Source: Dendrocalamus latiflorus (taxonomy: Eukaryota; Streptophyta; Magnoliopsida; Poales; Poaceae). Taken from it: DNA of 64,000 nucleotides. Positions 10,969 to 23,581 of the stretch are shown here, one piece after another. The stretch's first letter is position 1. The number at the start of each line of letters is the position of its first letter. The DNA is taken from assembly GCA_017311315.1 (NCBI GenBank), contig CM029650.1, forward strand, positions 16,469,118-16,533,117. Direction: 5' to 3'. The notes beneath the pieces were generated by a model, which saw only the letters and a program-made list of their open reading frames with translations, did not search any database and was not told the origin of the DNA. A program made the translations under genes and the position numbers.

Positions 10969-13900
10969 TGTCGGACACCGGGTTAACAAACCCAGATCCT
11001 CTGTGATTCCACCGCACTATTCCCTGGATCAGTAGATAGTGCTCACAGATACATTACTGTATATCAAACACATATCATGCGAAAGCGTAATTAATACAGT
11101 AATACTTACTCATGGGCCGACTGGGCCGATAACAATAAATGCAGCAGCGGAAACTTCACACAAGTGGGACCCGCAGGACCTGCCCACAGGCAGCCAACTG
11201 GGGTTCGCGACCTAGTCCATGGCCTCATCGTCTTCCAGCTCTGTCGACCCTTTTTAGGCATCGCAGGGCTTGTCTTTATTTCCTTTCTGACTGAATGATG
11301 GCAATTAAGCCAGAATGAGTACGATGATACTCAGCAAGCCACCACACAGGATGCAGTAATAATAGATGCAAAGCTGTCAAGGGAGGCTTGAGTTTCTTTT
11401 ATTTGCTAAAAGCATGGTTTTGGAATTACCATAAGTAAGAAAGATCTCCTGAGACGTAGCAATTTTAACTGAAACCTGTTTTATGAAATTGATTGTGAGA
11501 ATGCGATAATACTTGAAGTGTAGGTTACATCCACCTTTTTACAGTGCATGGTTACCTCCACCAATGCTAGTTTTCGCCGCTGGAGTACATCTCTCCAGGA
11601 AAAGTTCATGGTCAGAGTACATCTCTCTGATAGGTTTTATCCCACCCACAAATATTTTTGGAAATAGAACTAACTCGAGTAGGTTCCCATGTCCGCCCTT
11701 GACTGTGGGCACGGCTATCCGAATAGTTTACACTCTGCAGAGGTTGTACACTTTCACCACAAGAGATAAGTCGTCTTAATAGCCAACATGCTTCCTTAGG
11801 CATGAGACTCAGATGGTTTATCACAAAGCCTTTACCTTACTCCGTTTTAGCTAGATACCACCCCGCTGAGGTTTCACCGCTGAAGGGCTACATCCACCAC
11901 AGTCAGAAGCCCCCTCTTGCGCCGTATGAGTAAACCAGTGCTCTGGCACCCATCTTCCGTGATGATATCTAAACTAAACCTTCGCAAGTTAATCAGTTAG
12001 GTCGTACCCATATAGACTTGTGGCTGTACTGTTTTACACCAGGAGGTCAGTACAAGATTCAGTCCTTAATTTGTCCAGGCGGTTCTTACCACAAACCACG
12101 GGTTCTCGTGCGACATCAGCACCATCCACTCTCATTAACCGCCCAGACAGGTAAAGCAGATTTTTAGGGTTTTGAGAAGCATAAAACAGTTGTAGCAAAA
12201 TACTCAGCCACGTACATCCCATGACTGTCCCAAAATAAATTCTTATGTTTTAAAGATTGATGATCAGGGCAACTAGTGCCCTGGACTTTGACAAGACTAG
12301 CATGGCATTTTAATTCGACTTATAGCTAGTAAAGTTATCATTATTATCTATGGTGACAAGGATCAAGTGATTCAAGTATCAAAGGATGGCATAATAAATT
12401 TAATACAACATCAAGTGGGCATGTAGCTACCTTAAGCTTTGACATATATTTGCATAACAAATTAGGCGTGCAAGTTGATAGTTTAAAAGAACATAGTTTT
12501 GCATAAAATGTAGGATCAATATGATCAAAGTGATGGCTTGCCTTGCTTGTTTTACCACGGCCTTGATTGACCTAAGTCAAAAGCCTTTTTAGTCGTTGAC
12601 CTTAATTTACTAGTCCTCGCTTTTACCCAAGTCTTGATCCTGTTCGAAGGTGTTGCCTCGTCGAGTCTTCATATTCTAATACGCGGCAAGGAAAAGAAAG
12701 ACCAAATAAATCCAAACATTTTAAGTGCCCAATTTAATCTAAATTACACTTTTATTTTGATTTGAGAATAGAAAGATGATTCGGATTAGTGTGCTGTAAG
12801 CACAGCGGTAGATGAACTGGGCGAAGGAATGAGGTGGCTAAGTAGCTTTATCGTGAGGGAAAATTAGGATCAGAAGGGATCTGAGGTGAAGGAGTATTTT
12901 ACAGGAATTAACTGCTTTGGAAAAGAAAGTGGCCAAACACAGCCGATTGGGGAAGAGCGAGGCTCGATCTTTTATTTGATAACTTTCTCATTATTAATTT
13001 TATATTTGACAAGGAAGTCCTGTGAGTCAGGCAGGACTTACGGACAGATAAAAGGGGTTAGCGAAGATAGTAAAGAGGAATTGAACTTTGTATTTTTAGG
13101 ATGCAGGAGCTTTACAGGAGATGAGTAATTTTAATTATTTAATGAAATTTGATATTTCATGAGGCGATATTTATCTGAGATTGCAGTAGCCAGCTTAACA
13201 AATCATTAAGTTAATGGCTTAATCAAATGATGGGGTTAGCCATTTTAGTCTAGTCGTTATTATGAGTGAAGTTTATATTTCTGCTTGATCACCCAAATTG
13301 TTAGAAATGGCCAACGGTTATGTTTTACTAAAAGAGATGCTATGACATTATAGGGGTCTTCTTAATAAAGCTATTTCTTTTATTATTATTTATTCTTGAT
13401 CATTAAATTTAAGTCCCGAGATAATGATGGGGAATTTGGATGCGAGACAAAGATCAAGGATTGCTCTTTCTTATTCAAGACTTTCTTAATCATATTTTAT
13501 TTGTCATCTCAGTATTTCAGCTAATGTTAAGGTCTTTACTATAAATATTTTAAGCACTCTTGAAAAGATGGCTTCCATGATTTTAGAGACGAGTAAACCA
13601 CACTTGATATCTTATGTGACTTGCCAATGTTTATTTTAAGCAATAATAAGAGAGATGACATGATCTTAAAGATGATCAAGTTATGGTCAATATTTTATGT
13701 GGCAAAATTTTGCTAAATTGATTCATTTAGTTTGCATAAAAAGATTCAGGTCAACGGATGGAAGATAGTATCTAGATCACTCGAGATAGGATTAAAGTTA
13801 TAATTTGACTTTCCAGAGTAAAGTTTGAAAAGATTGAAATTATCTTTATAAGGCTTAAAACATGCATTTTAATCATTTAGGACTTACCTTGATTTATAAA

Positions 13901-15700
13901 AGATGATCTTTGAATTAGTTCCACAAATTAGAGTTTAATAGTAACATCCATGTAATCCATGTCGATTTCCTCATCATTTGAAAAATAGATCCGACATATT
14001 TTTGTTTTAGTTTTACATGAGAATTTATATGTTATTTTGTTACTCTTTGTTATCATGAAATTTATTAAAGATAAGTCTTTAATTATAAGCCATTATTATA
14101 CTTTTGCAATTTAATTCATTATTTTCATCATATTTTGTTATCTTGTCCAATTGAGAATAGAAGTTTTCAAGATTTAGCAGAAGGAGAGGATGCCATGCTT
14201 CATATGGACTAGGCCATTTTTTATTGGGCCCACCGGTCATACACAGGGAGGGAAATAAAAAGGGGTGCTGTCTTTGGCTGGGAAACAGAGCAGAGCAGAG
14301 GAGGGAGGCCGAAGCATGGCAGCGGCGGCAACGCCAGCGAGGAGCGGCCAAGGAGGCGGCAGCGACCGGCGAAATGGGTTGCCCCGGCGATGAGGAGGCT
14401 CACGGTGGCAGGGCTTGGGCCGGGGTGGCGCCAAGGCGGGTGGGCGGCAGCCCTAGGCGGCCGGCGGTGAGGGAGAAAAGAGGCGCCGGCGGCCGAGTGC
14501 GAGGGGGAGAGAGGTGAGGTGCGCCTGAGCACGATTGGAGTACGAGTAGCTCACCTGAGGGGCCGGCGGGACCGGAAGGAAGCCGAGGCGGGCCGGCGAC
14601 GGAGATTAGGGGCGGCGGCGGGTGGCTCGCGCGGAGAGGTCACACCGCCGGGGAAGAGCACAGGCCGACCATGGGGGAAGCTCCGGGGCACTGAGTAGAA
14701 GCTCACGGCGCGAGGAATCGGCCTGGGGTCGACCGAGGGGGAGGCGGCGGCGAAAACGGCGGCAGTCAGCGCGAGCTCAGAGAAAGGCGGAAGAAAACGA
14801 GGGGCAAGGAATGGGGAGGAGGCAAGCTCGGCTACATATAGGGGAGGGAAGGGAGCAGTTATTTCACTGGAGCGCACTCTCGGGGGAGTACTGCCGGCAT
14901 GGGTAGCGGCATGGGCGGAGTACCCCGAGCATGGCGGTGCATACGGCGACATGGGGCAGTGGGGAAACCAGGGCGGGGGTGGCGAATCCGGGGGCGGAGC
15001 GGCGAACCCGGGAGCAGAGCACGGGCTGGGCCGGTGCAAGGAACAGCGGCGAGCGGAGGCAGAGGCAGGCCTGCTCGGCTTGACGGGAAATGAAGGAGGA
15101 GGAGGGAGGAGGAAACGGGGAAGAAGAAGCTGGCTGCGGTCGGCCAACGGCCAAAATAAAACGGACGGAATGGCCAGAAAAGGAAAAGGAATGGGCCGGG
15201 AAAATAAGAGAAAAAGAAATGGGCCGGCCCAGGAAAAATTTGGGGATTTTATGACTTTCTGAATTTTGTGATTTTAGGTTTGGATTTTTATGAGTATATT
15301 TTAAATTTGGAAGCTTGACTCAATTTCTGCATTTCACATTTTAAATTTTAGGGTTGTTCGAGTTTTGATAAATACTTCTTAATTTTCCGAATTGAATTTC
15401 CGGATACAAAAATTGGATGGAATGGTTTTATATTGATTGTCAATTTCTATTGTTGTCCTTGAATGACCATAATTAAAATTTAAATTTTTAGATTAATGCT
15501 TCCAAGGGGATTTGGATTTTCTCGATATGATTTTCAACCTTGGTTCCTGATCCCAAGGTTTGGTTATTGATTGGGCTTTCGACAAGGACTCCAAACTAAA
15601 AAATTCAATTTACGCCAAAAACTTTGAAAACCCTAGGAGAAACAAATAAAAAGTTTTATCATTTTCGCAATTACCCTAGCTCCCTATTTGGGATGTTACA
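10969..15700 (-). repeat. 3' LTR of the LARD-type element (full length)
   Basis: This is a 4,732 bp LTR. It includes a roughly 1 kb GC-rich island (14221-15240) in an otherwise AT-rich repeat, and a segment (11733-12216) missing from the other LTR. Open frames in the island, including 14551-15147 on the minus strand (198 codons, rich in Pro/Ser/Ala/Arg), look like composition effects. Confidence 0.93.
14833..14842 (-). promoter_or_regulatory. Possible TATA box in the LARD LTR
   Basis: The minus-strand sequence CCTATATGTA lies inside the GC-rich island, about 860 bp from the LTR start in element orientation. The same site is at 22710-22719 in the 5' LTR. The distance is similar to that of the TATA box in the long LTR at the right edge of the window. 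It is a candidate only. Confidence 0.4.
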
Positions 15701-15718
15701 GATCCTACCCCCCTTAAC
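15701..15718 (-). other. Polypurine tract of the LARD-type element
   Basis: In element orientation it reads TTAAGGGGGGTAGGATC and abuts the 3' LTR start TGTAACATCCC. A near copy (TTAAGGGGGGTAGCC) lies at 16011-16025, directly after the zinc-knuckle ORF; its TTAA includes the ORF stop codon. Confidence 0.8.
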
Positions 15719-16021
15719 AGGAATCTCGTCCCTGAGATTCGGGTAGAGTAGAAAGAAGGAGGTGGGAACAAGCTGGCCAGCAAAAAGGTCCAGGGTATTG
15801 GTTGACACTTCGCACACTGCTCTTGGTGCTGACGGAAAAGAGGGAATCTGCACAACTTGCTCTTCTGGATAGATTGTAGCTGACGTTGCTTCATTACTTG
15901 ATATTTCTGGGACTTGCTGTTTTGCCGGTGCCGATCGCTAATCTTTTTTTTTATGCTGGGGTGGTAGCAGGGCCTAACATCAAGGTGTGTTGATATTTCT
16001 TGGGTACTCAGGCTACCCCCC

Positions 16022-17199
16022 TTAACATGACGGGTGGCCGGCACTAATTCCTCTTTTGATGGCGGCTTGGAGACTCAATCTTTGTATCTCAGCAGCCTTG
16101 GTCAGCAATAGGCTCATGGAGCAATCCTTGGGGCAATGGTCTTGTCCTTCACAGAGAAAACATGTGATCTTGCTCGTTGGACACTCTCCTGGCGGGTGGT
16201 CTTCTTCACAGTTGGGGCAGTTTGTAGTGCATTGACCTTCTTGGTGTCCTTTCTCTCCACAGCGTGTACACGCCACTAGGTTCTTGAGACAGCCTTCTGG
16301 TAGATGATGTTTGTTGCAGTAAGGACAGTACGGAGCTGGGCAATTATAACTGTACTGTCCTAGTCGTCCACAATCAAAGCATGTAAGCTGTCGTAGTGGA
16401 GGGCATGATTGGGCGTCATGTCCTGTCTTGCCACATTCACTGCACACAGTAGCTAGCGGAGTATCTGGACTCGGTGGTCGAATCTTGTCACAGGCAGTTG
16501 GCTCCTTGATGGGGTACTTCAAGCCGACGAGGTCTTCTGTGCTGTAGCTAAGGTTGATGGTGACGACGTTCTTTTCTCGCTTGTTCGACTTCCGTTGAGG
16601 GCAGTCTCTCACATAATGTCCTGGGTCACTGCATTTGAAGCAGTTGAACTCTTGGCCTGGCTTCCTCTGAGGGCATTGGTTGGTGGTGATAGCTCCCCCG
16701 GCTAATCCTTCCAGATTCCATTGGGGACATTTGTTCACGTAGCATCCTGTGTTACTGCAAAGGGGATAAACACCCTTACCATTCCTTTTCTCAGGGCACC
16801 TACGAATGTCGTGTCCTTTTTCTCCGCCATAAAAGCAGATGGTATTCTTTCGGGGTCCGCCTGATGTAGTGGTACGATTGCTTATCAGGTGGTGACTCTT
16901 TCTTAGTAGTCTTTGCGGAGTGGATCTGAGTGAATACTTGGACGAGTGGTAGGGACCAAAGCGAGTAAAAATCATTGGTTCCTGCTTCTTGCTTCTAGCC
17001 TTGCTCTTGGCCATTGCTTGCTTGATGACGATTAGATCAGTGAGTTCTCGGTGAGTTGGGGACTTGAGTATCGATCCTTTTGAGTGACGCAGCTTCCAAG
17101 TCGTTGTCTTTTTTTTCAAAGATGTTGCCTCTTTTGACTGGAGAGCTTTAAGTATCTTGACTTGGCTATCTGCTACCTCTTGCCTGCAGACCTGACGAG
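16022..17199 (-). CDS. Zinc-knuckle array protein of the LARD-type element
   Basis: The open frame runs from just after a TAA near 17200 to TAA at 16022-16024, with no early ATG. A downstream Met lies near 17013, and the first exon or start may lie elsewhere. The N-terminal part is basic (Lys/Arg-rich). About nine Cys/His clusters follow. Three are canonical CX2CX4HX4C knuckles: CFKCSDPGHYVRDC, CSECGKTGHDAQSC and CTRCGEKGHQEGQC. Two have a shortened spacing (CPYCNKHHLPEGC, CPNCEEDHPPGEC). Others are degenerate, for example CFYGGEKGHDIRRC with the second Cys lost and CFDCGRLGQYSYNC with Gln for His. Such arrays bind single-stranded nucleic acid in CNBP-like and gag proteins. A role in packaging the element RNA is inference. 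No capsid or enzyme domain is present. Confidence 0.7.
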
Positions 17200-19306
17200 G
17201 TTTTTAGCAATAAGGTGAGGGGGAATTAGCACGGGGTACGGAAAAGATTACAGGGATGAGATATTCTAACCCATTCTAAGGAGTGCACACCCAGAAGCTG
17301 GGCCAGTACACAAGCCACACAGAAAAAAAACCAAGTTTTTGAAAACAACTTTTCCTGTGACTACGAAATACAACACCCGAGGGCAAGAAGGCAGTGCACA
17401 GGGCCAAATAAAATCTTTTTGACCAAGCAACGTCTATGCGCGGAGACACACACAAGAAGGCACGTGGTCCTATACACTAAGTTTGCTGAAGCGAGGCCAC
17501 CAAATCTTCACGAGCATCCTTGACGCCTTCGAGCTTAAGCCTTTGAAGTGAGGGAGAGAGAATAGGAAAAACCAAACTTCCTTTTTGTAGACAGAAGTAG
17601 CAGAAGGAAAGCGTTAAGAAGTGCTTTGGCAGCGGAGCTCATGCTTCTTATTATTATTTTGGGAATAGAGCTTTAAAAAAACCGTTTTCAGAAATACCGA
17701 GATTGAAGACACATTTTTTTCCAAGGTAACCCCATCAATAATAATTGATTTTTTTTCTAATATCCTCCAAGGTCACCATATTGACAGACTAATTTACTCC
17801 CAAACTATTTCCATTTGTAGGCTTAGAATCCAAGGCCTTGTTAATCTTGCGTACACTTGATTGAATCTAAAGTCACTCCCTTTATCAATTAGCCTCAGCA
17901 CGACTGTTGTTTACTACTCCAAACAGTGACTGTTATCATTTGTCCGATCCACCATCATATAACTGCCAAGGTATCATCGATAGGTTCATTCACCAAATCA
18001 GAGTTACCTATTCCTCAAATGGATCTCACCTTCCTATATAAAATCATAAATCCAGTCTTGGGTTCATTATTCCACAATCCCATTCAATTATTTACCTGAA
18101 CATTACTCAAAATTCTTTACCTTTAAATCCACTCGTATTTGTCTGTATCATGGTTTCAATATGTCCGTGTTTTAAATCCACCAATACCACTCATATCTTT
18201 TACATTTTAAATCCACCAGTACCACTTGTATTATGGTTCTAATATTTCAATCCACCAGTAGCATTTGTATTATAATCCATCCTTTTCCACCATTGATGTA
18301 TACTCATAATCTGTTCATTCAAGTGATCAGCCTACTATCCGCAAATTTCCTTCCAAGCGACTTCATTGCCATGATCATCCACCGAGAATAAGATTATTTA
18401 CTCAAATCTATAAATCAAGGATTATTATTACTTCTCCTAATTTTCCTTAGAATTTCCAGTAATCCATCCAGCAATCAGCTATATCCTATTATCCCACCAG
18501 TGCGAACATTCACCGGGGGCCATACTGTTTATTAAAGTTGCAAACCACAATTGTTATTAGACTCCCCATTCTTCTAAAATTCCACCGATCCACTTATTTT
18601 AGCCAATCCAATCTCTTTTGAGTCAGTCCACTCATTTAATCAATTCAATCATCTATCTCTCCATTTATCTAACCAATCTGATTATTTTAGCCCATTCAGT
18701 CCTTTTGCATTGGTCTACTAATTTAACCAATCTAATCATGTAAACTCATCTATCCATTCAGTCAATCCGATCATCAAGTTGGTTTACCCATGTAACTAAT
18801 TCAGTCATTCAAATTGATTTGCCTATTTTTCACCCAAAATTTCACACCATTGATTCTCTCTTACGATTGACATGAATCCACCAAGATTTACACATATATC
18901 TGAGAAATCAAAGCGAGTTTAGGATAAATTGGCAGGGAATTTAAATTTTGGGAAAATTTTCCTTGGAAGTTTAGGTTTGTTGAAATGAGCTTGGAAATAA
19001 GCTTTGCAAATAAATTTTGACAATTTAATCTTCAAAGGATAAACAACTTTTGTAACTGAAACTCAATATAGGTTTTATGATTTTGGCCCAAGGAAATTTT
19101 CAGAAGAGAACTCAGGCACGCGTTAGTTTGAATTCGGGATAAGAGAGCCTTGGAGCTAAAAATGGCCAGGGCAGCAAGTAGATGAGAGGGAATCATCTAA
19201 GAGGGATAAGAGTAGTAATACTACTTATATTTTGCAGTTAGATTTTGAAGAAATAATTCTAGTCATAAAGCTAACGGCCATGCTAACTAAGGTTACGACC
19301 TACAGT
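17200..19306 (-). other. Internal non-coding part of the LARD-type element
   Basis: AT-rich, no ORF over 60 codons. From about 18100 to 18860 short phrases recur in degenerate form, such as AAATCCACCAGTACCACT and CCAATCTAATCAT. This suggests old tandem duplication. Probably untranslated leader, as it lies between primer site and ORF. Confidence 0.6.
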
Positions 19307-19324
19307 CAATATGCTCTGATACCA
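19307..19324 (-). other. Primer binding site (tRNA-Met) of the LARD-type element
   Basis: In element orientation, four bases after the 5' LTR, the sequence reads TGGTATCAGAGCATATTG. The first 12 bases are the standard plant tRNA-Met primer complement. Confidence 0.88.
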
Positions 19325-19328
19325 GCTC

Positions 19329-22300
19329 TGTCGAACACCGGGTTAACAAACCCAGATCCTCTGTGATTCCACCGCACTATTCCCTGGATCAGTAGATAGT
19401 GCTCACAGATACATTACTGTATATCAAACACATATCATGCGAAAGCGTAATTAATACAGTAATACTTACTCATGGGCCGACTGGGCCGATAACAATAAAA
19501 TGCAGCAGCGGAAACTTCACACAAGTGGGACCCGCAGGACCTGCCCACAGGCAGCCAACTGGGGTTCGCGACCTAGTCCATGGCCTCATCGTCTTCCAGC
19601 TCTGTCGACCCTTTTTAGGCATCGCAGGGCTTGTCTTTATTTCCTTTCTGACTGAATGATGGCAATTAAGCCAGAATGAGTACGATGATACTCAGCAAGC
19701 CACCACACAGGATGCAGTAATAATAGATGCAAAGCTGTCAAGGGAGGCTTGAGTTTCTTTTATTTGCTAAAAGCATGGTTTTGGAATTACCATAAGTAAG
19801 AAAGATCTCCTGAGACGTAGCAATTTTAACTGAAACCTGTTTTATGAAATTGATTGTGAGAATGCGATAATAATTGAAGTGTAGGGTACATCCACCTTTT
19901 TACAGTGCATGGTTACCTCCACCAATGCTAGTTTTCGCCGCTGGAGTACATCTCTCCAGGAAAAGTTCATGGTCAGAGTACATCTCTCTGATAGGTTTTA
20001 TCCCACCCACAAATATTTTTGGAAATAGAACTAACTCGAGTAGGTTCCCATGTCCGCCCTTGATCGTGGGCACGGCTATCCGAATAGTTTACATCCCATG
20101 ACTGTCCCAAAGTAAATTCTTATGTTTTAAAGATTGATGATCAGGGCAACTAGTGCCCTGGACTTTGACAAGACTAGCATGTCATTTTAATTCGACTTAT
20201 AGCTAGTAAAGTTATCATTATTATCTATGGTGACAAGGATCAAGTGATTCAAGTATCAAAGGATGGCATAACAAATTTAATACAACATCAAGTGGGCATG
20301 TAGCTACCTTAAGCTTTGACATATATTTGCATAACAAATTAGGCATGCAAATTGATAGTTTAGAAGAACATAGTTTTGCATAAAATGTAGGATCAATATG
20401 ATCAAAGTGATGGCTTGCCTTGCTTGTTTTACCACGGCCTTGATTGACCTAAGTCAAAAGCCTTTTTAGTCGTTGACCTTAATTTACTAGTCCTCGCTTT
20501 TACCCAAGTCTTGATCCTGTTCGAAGGTGTCGCCTCGTCGAGTCTTCATATTCTAATACGCGGCAAGGAAAAGAAAGACCAAATAAATCCAAACATTTTA
20601 AGTGCCCAATTTAATCTAAATTACACTTTTATTTTGATTTGAGAATAGAAAGATGATTCGGATTAGTGTGCTGTAAGCACAGCGGTAGATGAACTGGGCG
20701 AAGGAATGAGGTGGCTAAGTAGCTTTATCGTGAGGGAAAATTAGGATCAGAAGGGATCTGAGGTGAAGGAGTATTTTACAGGAATTAACTGCTTTGGAAA
20801 AGAAAGTGGCCAAACACAGCCGATTGGGGAAGAGCGAGGCTCGATCTTTTATTTGATAACTTTCTCATTATTAATTTTATATTTGACAAGGAAGTCCTGT
20901 GAGTCAGGCAGGACTTACGGACAGATAAAAGGGGTTAGCGAAGATAGTAAAGAGGAATTGAACTTTGTATTTTTAGGATGCAGGAGCTTTACAGGAGATG
21001 AGTAATTTTAATTATTTAATGAAATTTGATATTTCATGAGGCGATATTTATCTGAGATTGCAGTAGCCAGCTTAACAAATCATTAAGTTAATGGCTTAAT
21101 CAAATGATGGGGTTAGCCATTTCAGTCTAGTCGTTATTATGAGTGAAGTTTATATTTCTGCTTGATCACCCAAATTGTTAGAAATGGCCAACGGTTATGT
21201 TTTACTAAAAGAGATGCTATGACATTATAGGGGTCTTCTTAATAAAGCTATTTCTTTTATTATTATTTATTCTTGATCATTAAATTTAAGTCCCGAGATA
21301 ATGATGGGGAATTTGGATGCGAGACAAAGATCAAGGATTGCTCTTTCTTATTCAAGACTTTCTTAATCATATTTTATTTGTCATCTCAGTATTTCAGCTA
21401 ATGTTAAGGTCTTTACTATAAATATTTTAAGCACTCTTGAAAAGATGGCTTCCATGATTTTAGAGACGAGTAAACCACACTTGATATCTTATGTGACTTG
21501 CCAATGTTTATTTTAAGCAATAATAAGAGAGATGACATGATCTTAAAGATGATCAAGTTATGGTCAATATTTTATGTGGCAAAATTTTGCTAAATTGATT
21601 CATTTAGTTTGCATAAAAAGATTCAGGTCAATGGATGGAAGATAGTATCTAGATCACTCGAGATAGGATTAAAGTTATAATTTGACTTTCCAGAGTAAAG
21701 TTTGAAAAGATTGAAATTATCTTTATAAGGCTTAAAACATGCATTTTAATCATTTAGGACTTACCTTGATTTATAAAAGATGATCTTTGAATTAGTTCCA
21801 CAAATTAGAGTTTAATAGTAACATCCATGTAATCCATGTCGATTTCCTCATCATTTGAAAAATAGATCCGGCATATTTTTGTTTTAGTTTTACATGAGAA
21901 TTTATATGTTATTTTGTTACTCTTTGTTATCATGAAATTTATTAAAGATAAGTCTTTAATTATAAGCCATTATTATACTTTTGCAATTTAATTCATTATT
22001 TTCATCATATTTTATTATCTTGTCCAATTGAGAATAGAAGTTTTCAAGATTTAGCAGAAGGAGAGGATGCCATGCTTCATATGGACTAGGCCATTTTCTA
22101 TTGGGCCCAACGGTCATACACAGGGAGGGAAATAAAAAGGGGTGCTGTCTTTGGCTGGGAAACAGAGCAGAGCAGAGGAGGGAGGCCGAAGCATGGCAGC
22201 GGCGGCAACGCCAGCGAGGAGCGGCCAAGGAGGCGGCAGCGACCGGCGAAATGGGTTGCCCCGGCGATGAGGAGGCTCACGGTGGCAGGGCTTGGGCCGG

Positions 22301-23576
22301 GGTGGCGCCAAGGCGGGTGGGCGGCAGCCCTAGGCGGCCGGCGGTGAGGGAGAAAAGAGGCGCCGGCGGCCGAGTGCGAGGGGGAGAGAGGTGAGGTGCG
22401 CCTGAGCACGATTGGAGTACGAGTAGCTCACCTGAGGGGCCGGCGGGACCGGAAGGAAGCCGAGGCGGGCCGGCGACGGAGATTAGGGGCGGCGGCGGGT
22501 GGCTCGCGCGGAGAGGTCACACCGCCGGGGAAGAGCACAGGCCGACCATGGGGGAAGCTCCGGGGCACTGAGTAGAAGCTCACGGCGCGAGGAATCGGCC
22601 TGGGGTCGACCGAGGGGGAGGCGGCGGCGAAAACGGCGGCAGTCAGCGCGAGCTCAGAGAAAGGCGGAAGAAAACGAGGGGCAAGGAATGGGGAGGAGGC
22701 AAGCTCGGCTACATATAGGGGAGGGAAGGGAGCAGTTATTTCACTGGAGCGCACTCTCGGGGGAGTACTGCCGGCATGGGTAGCGGCATGGGCGGAGTAC
22801 CCCGAGCATGGCGGTGCATACGGCGACATGGGGCAGTGGGGAAACCAGGGCGGGGGTGGCGAATCCGGGGGCGGAGCGGCGAACCCGGGAGCAGAGCACG
22901 GGCTGGGCCGGTGCAAGGAACAGCGGCGAGCGGAGGCAGAGGCAGGCCTGCTCGGCTTGACGGGAAATGAAGGAGGAGGAGGGAGGAGGAAACGGGGAAG
23001 AAGAAGCTGGCTGCGGTCGGCCAACGGCCAAAATAAAACGGACGGAATGGCCAGAAAAGGAAAAGGAATGGGCCGGGAAAATAAGAGAAAAAGAAATGGG
23101 CCGGCCCAGGAAAAATTTGGGGATTTTATGACTTTCTGAATTTTGTGATTTTAGGTTTGGATTTTTATGAGTATATTTTAAATTTGGAAGCTTGACTCAA
23201 TTTCTGCATTTCACATTTTAAATTTTAGGGTTGTTCGAGTTTTGATAAATACTTCTTAATTTTCCGAATTGAATTTCCGGATACAAAAATTGGATGGAAT
23301 GGTTTTATATTGATTGTCAATTTCTATTGTTGTCCTTGAATGACCATAATTAAAATTTAAATTTTTAGATTAATGCTTCCAAGGGGATTTGGATTTTCTC
23401 GATATGATTTTCAACCTTGGTTCCTGATCCCAAGGTTTGGTTATTGTTGGGCTTTCGACAAGGACTCCAAACTGAAAAATTCAATTTACGCCAAAAACTT
23501 TGAAAACCCTAGGAGAAACAAATAAAAAGTTTTATCATTTTCGCAATTACCCTAGCTCCCTATTTGGGATGTTACA
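19329..23576 (-). repeat. 5' LTR of the LARD-type element, with a 484 bp deletion
   Basis: 4,248 bp, nearly identical to 10969-15700. Relative to that copy it lacks exactly 484 bp. The junction at about 20091-20094 is TACA, which occurs at both ends of the missing segment in the full copy (11729-11732 and 12213-12216). 4,732 minus 484 equals 4,248, so the remaining indels cancel. The deletion has the signature of a microhomology or replication-slippage event. Confidence 0.92.
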
Positions 23577-23581
23577 CTTTT

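Larger units (their letters stand above)
10969..23576 (-). mobile_element. Non-autonomous long-LTR retrotransposon of LARD type
   Basis: Two very long LTRs (10969-15700, 19329-23576) flank a 3.6 kb internal region. The 5 bp duplication CTTTT is at 10964-10968 and 23577-23581. In element orientation the LTR starts TGTAACATCCC and ends GGTGTCCGACA (left) or GGTGTTCGACA (right). A tRNA-Met primer site (TGGTATCAGAGC) follows the 5' LTR, and a polypurine tract precedes the 3' LTR. No protease, reverse transcriptase or integrase is present; the only sizeable frame encodes a zinc-knuckle array. Sizes match the LARD description (about 4.5 kb LTRs, 3.5 kb interior), known from grasses. The LTRs differ at only about 20 positions plus one deletion, so insertion was recent. 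Movement would have needed enzymes supplied by another element. Confidence 0.92.

Noticed and set aside
12886..13128. 80-codon plus-strand frame in the LARD LTR (copy at 20763-21005)
   Set aside because: Unbroken in both LTR copies only because the LTRs are nearly identical; no domain and antisense to the element.
14551..15147. 198-codon open frame on the minus strand in the LARD LTR (and its copy at 22428-23024)
   Set aside because: Low-complexity Pro/Ser/Ala/Arg product in a GC-rich island that is open in several frames on both strands; it is LTR sequence with no domain.
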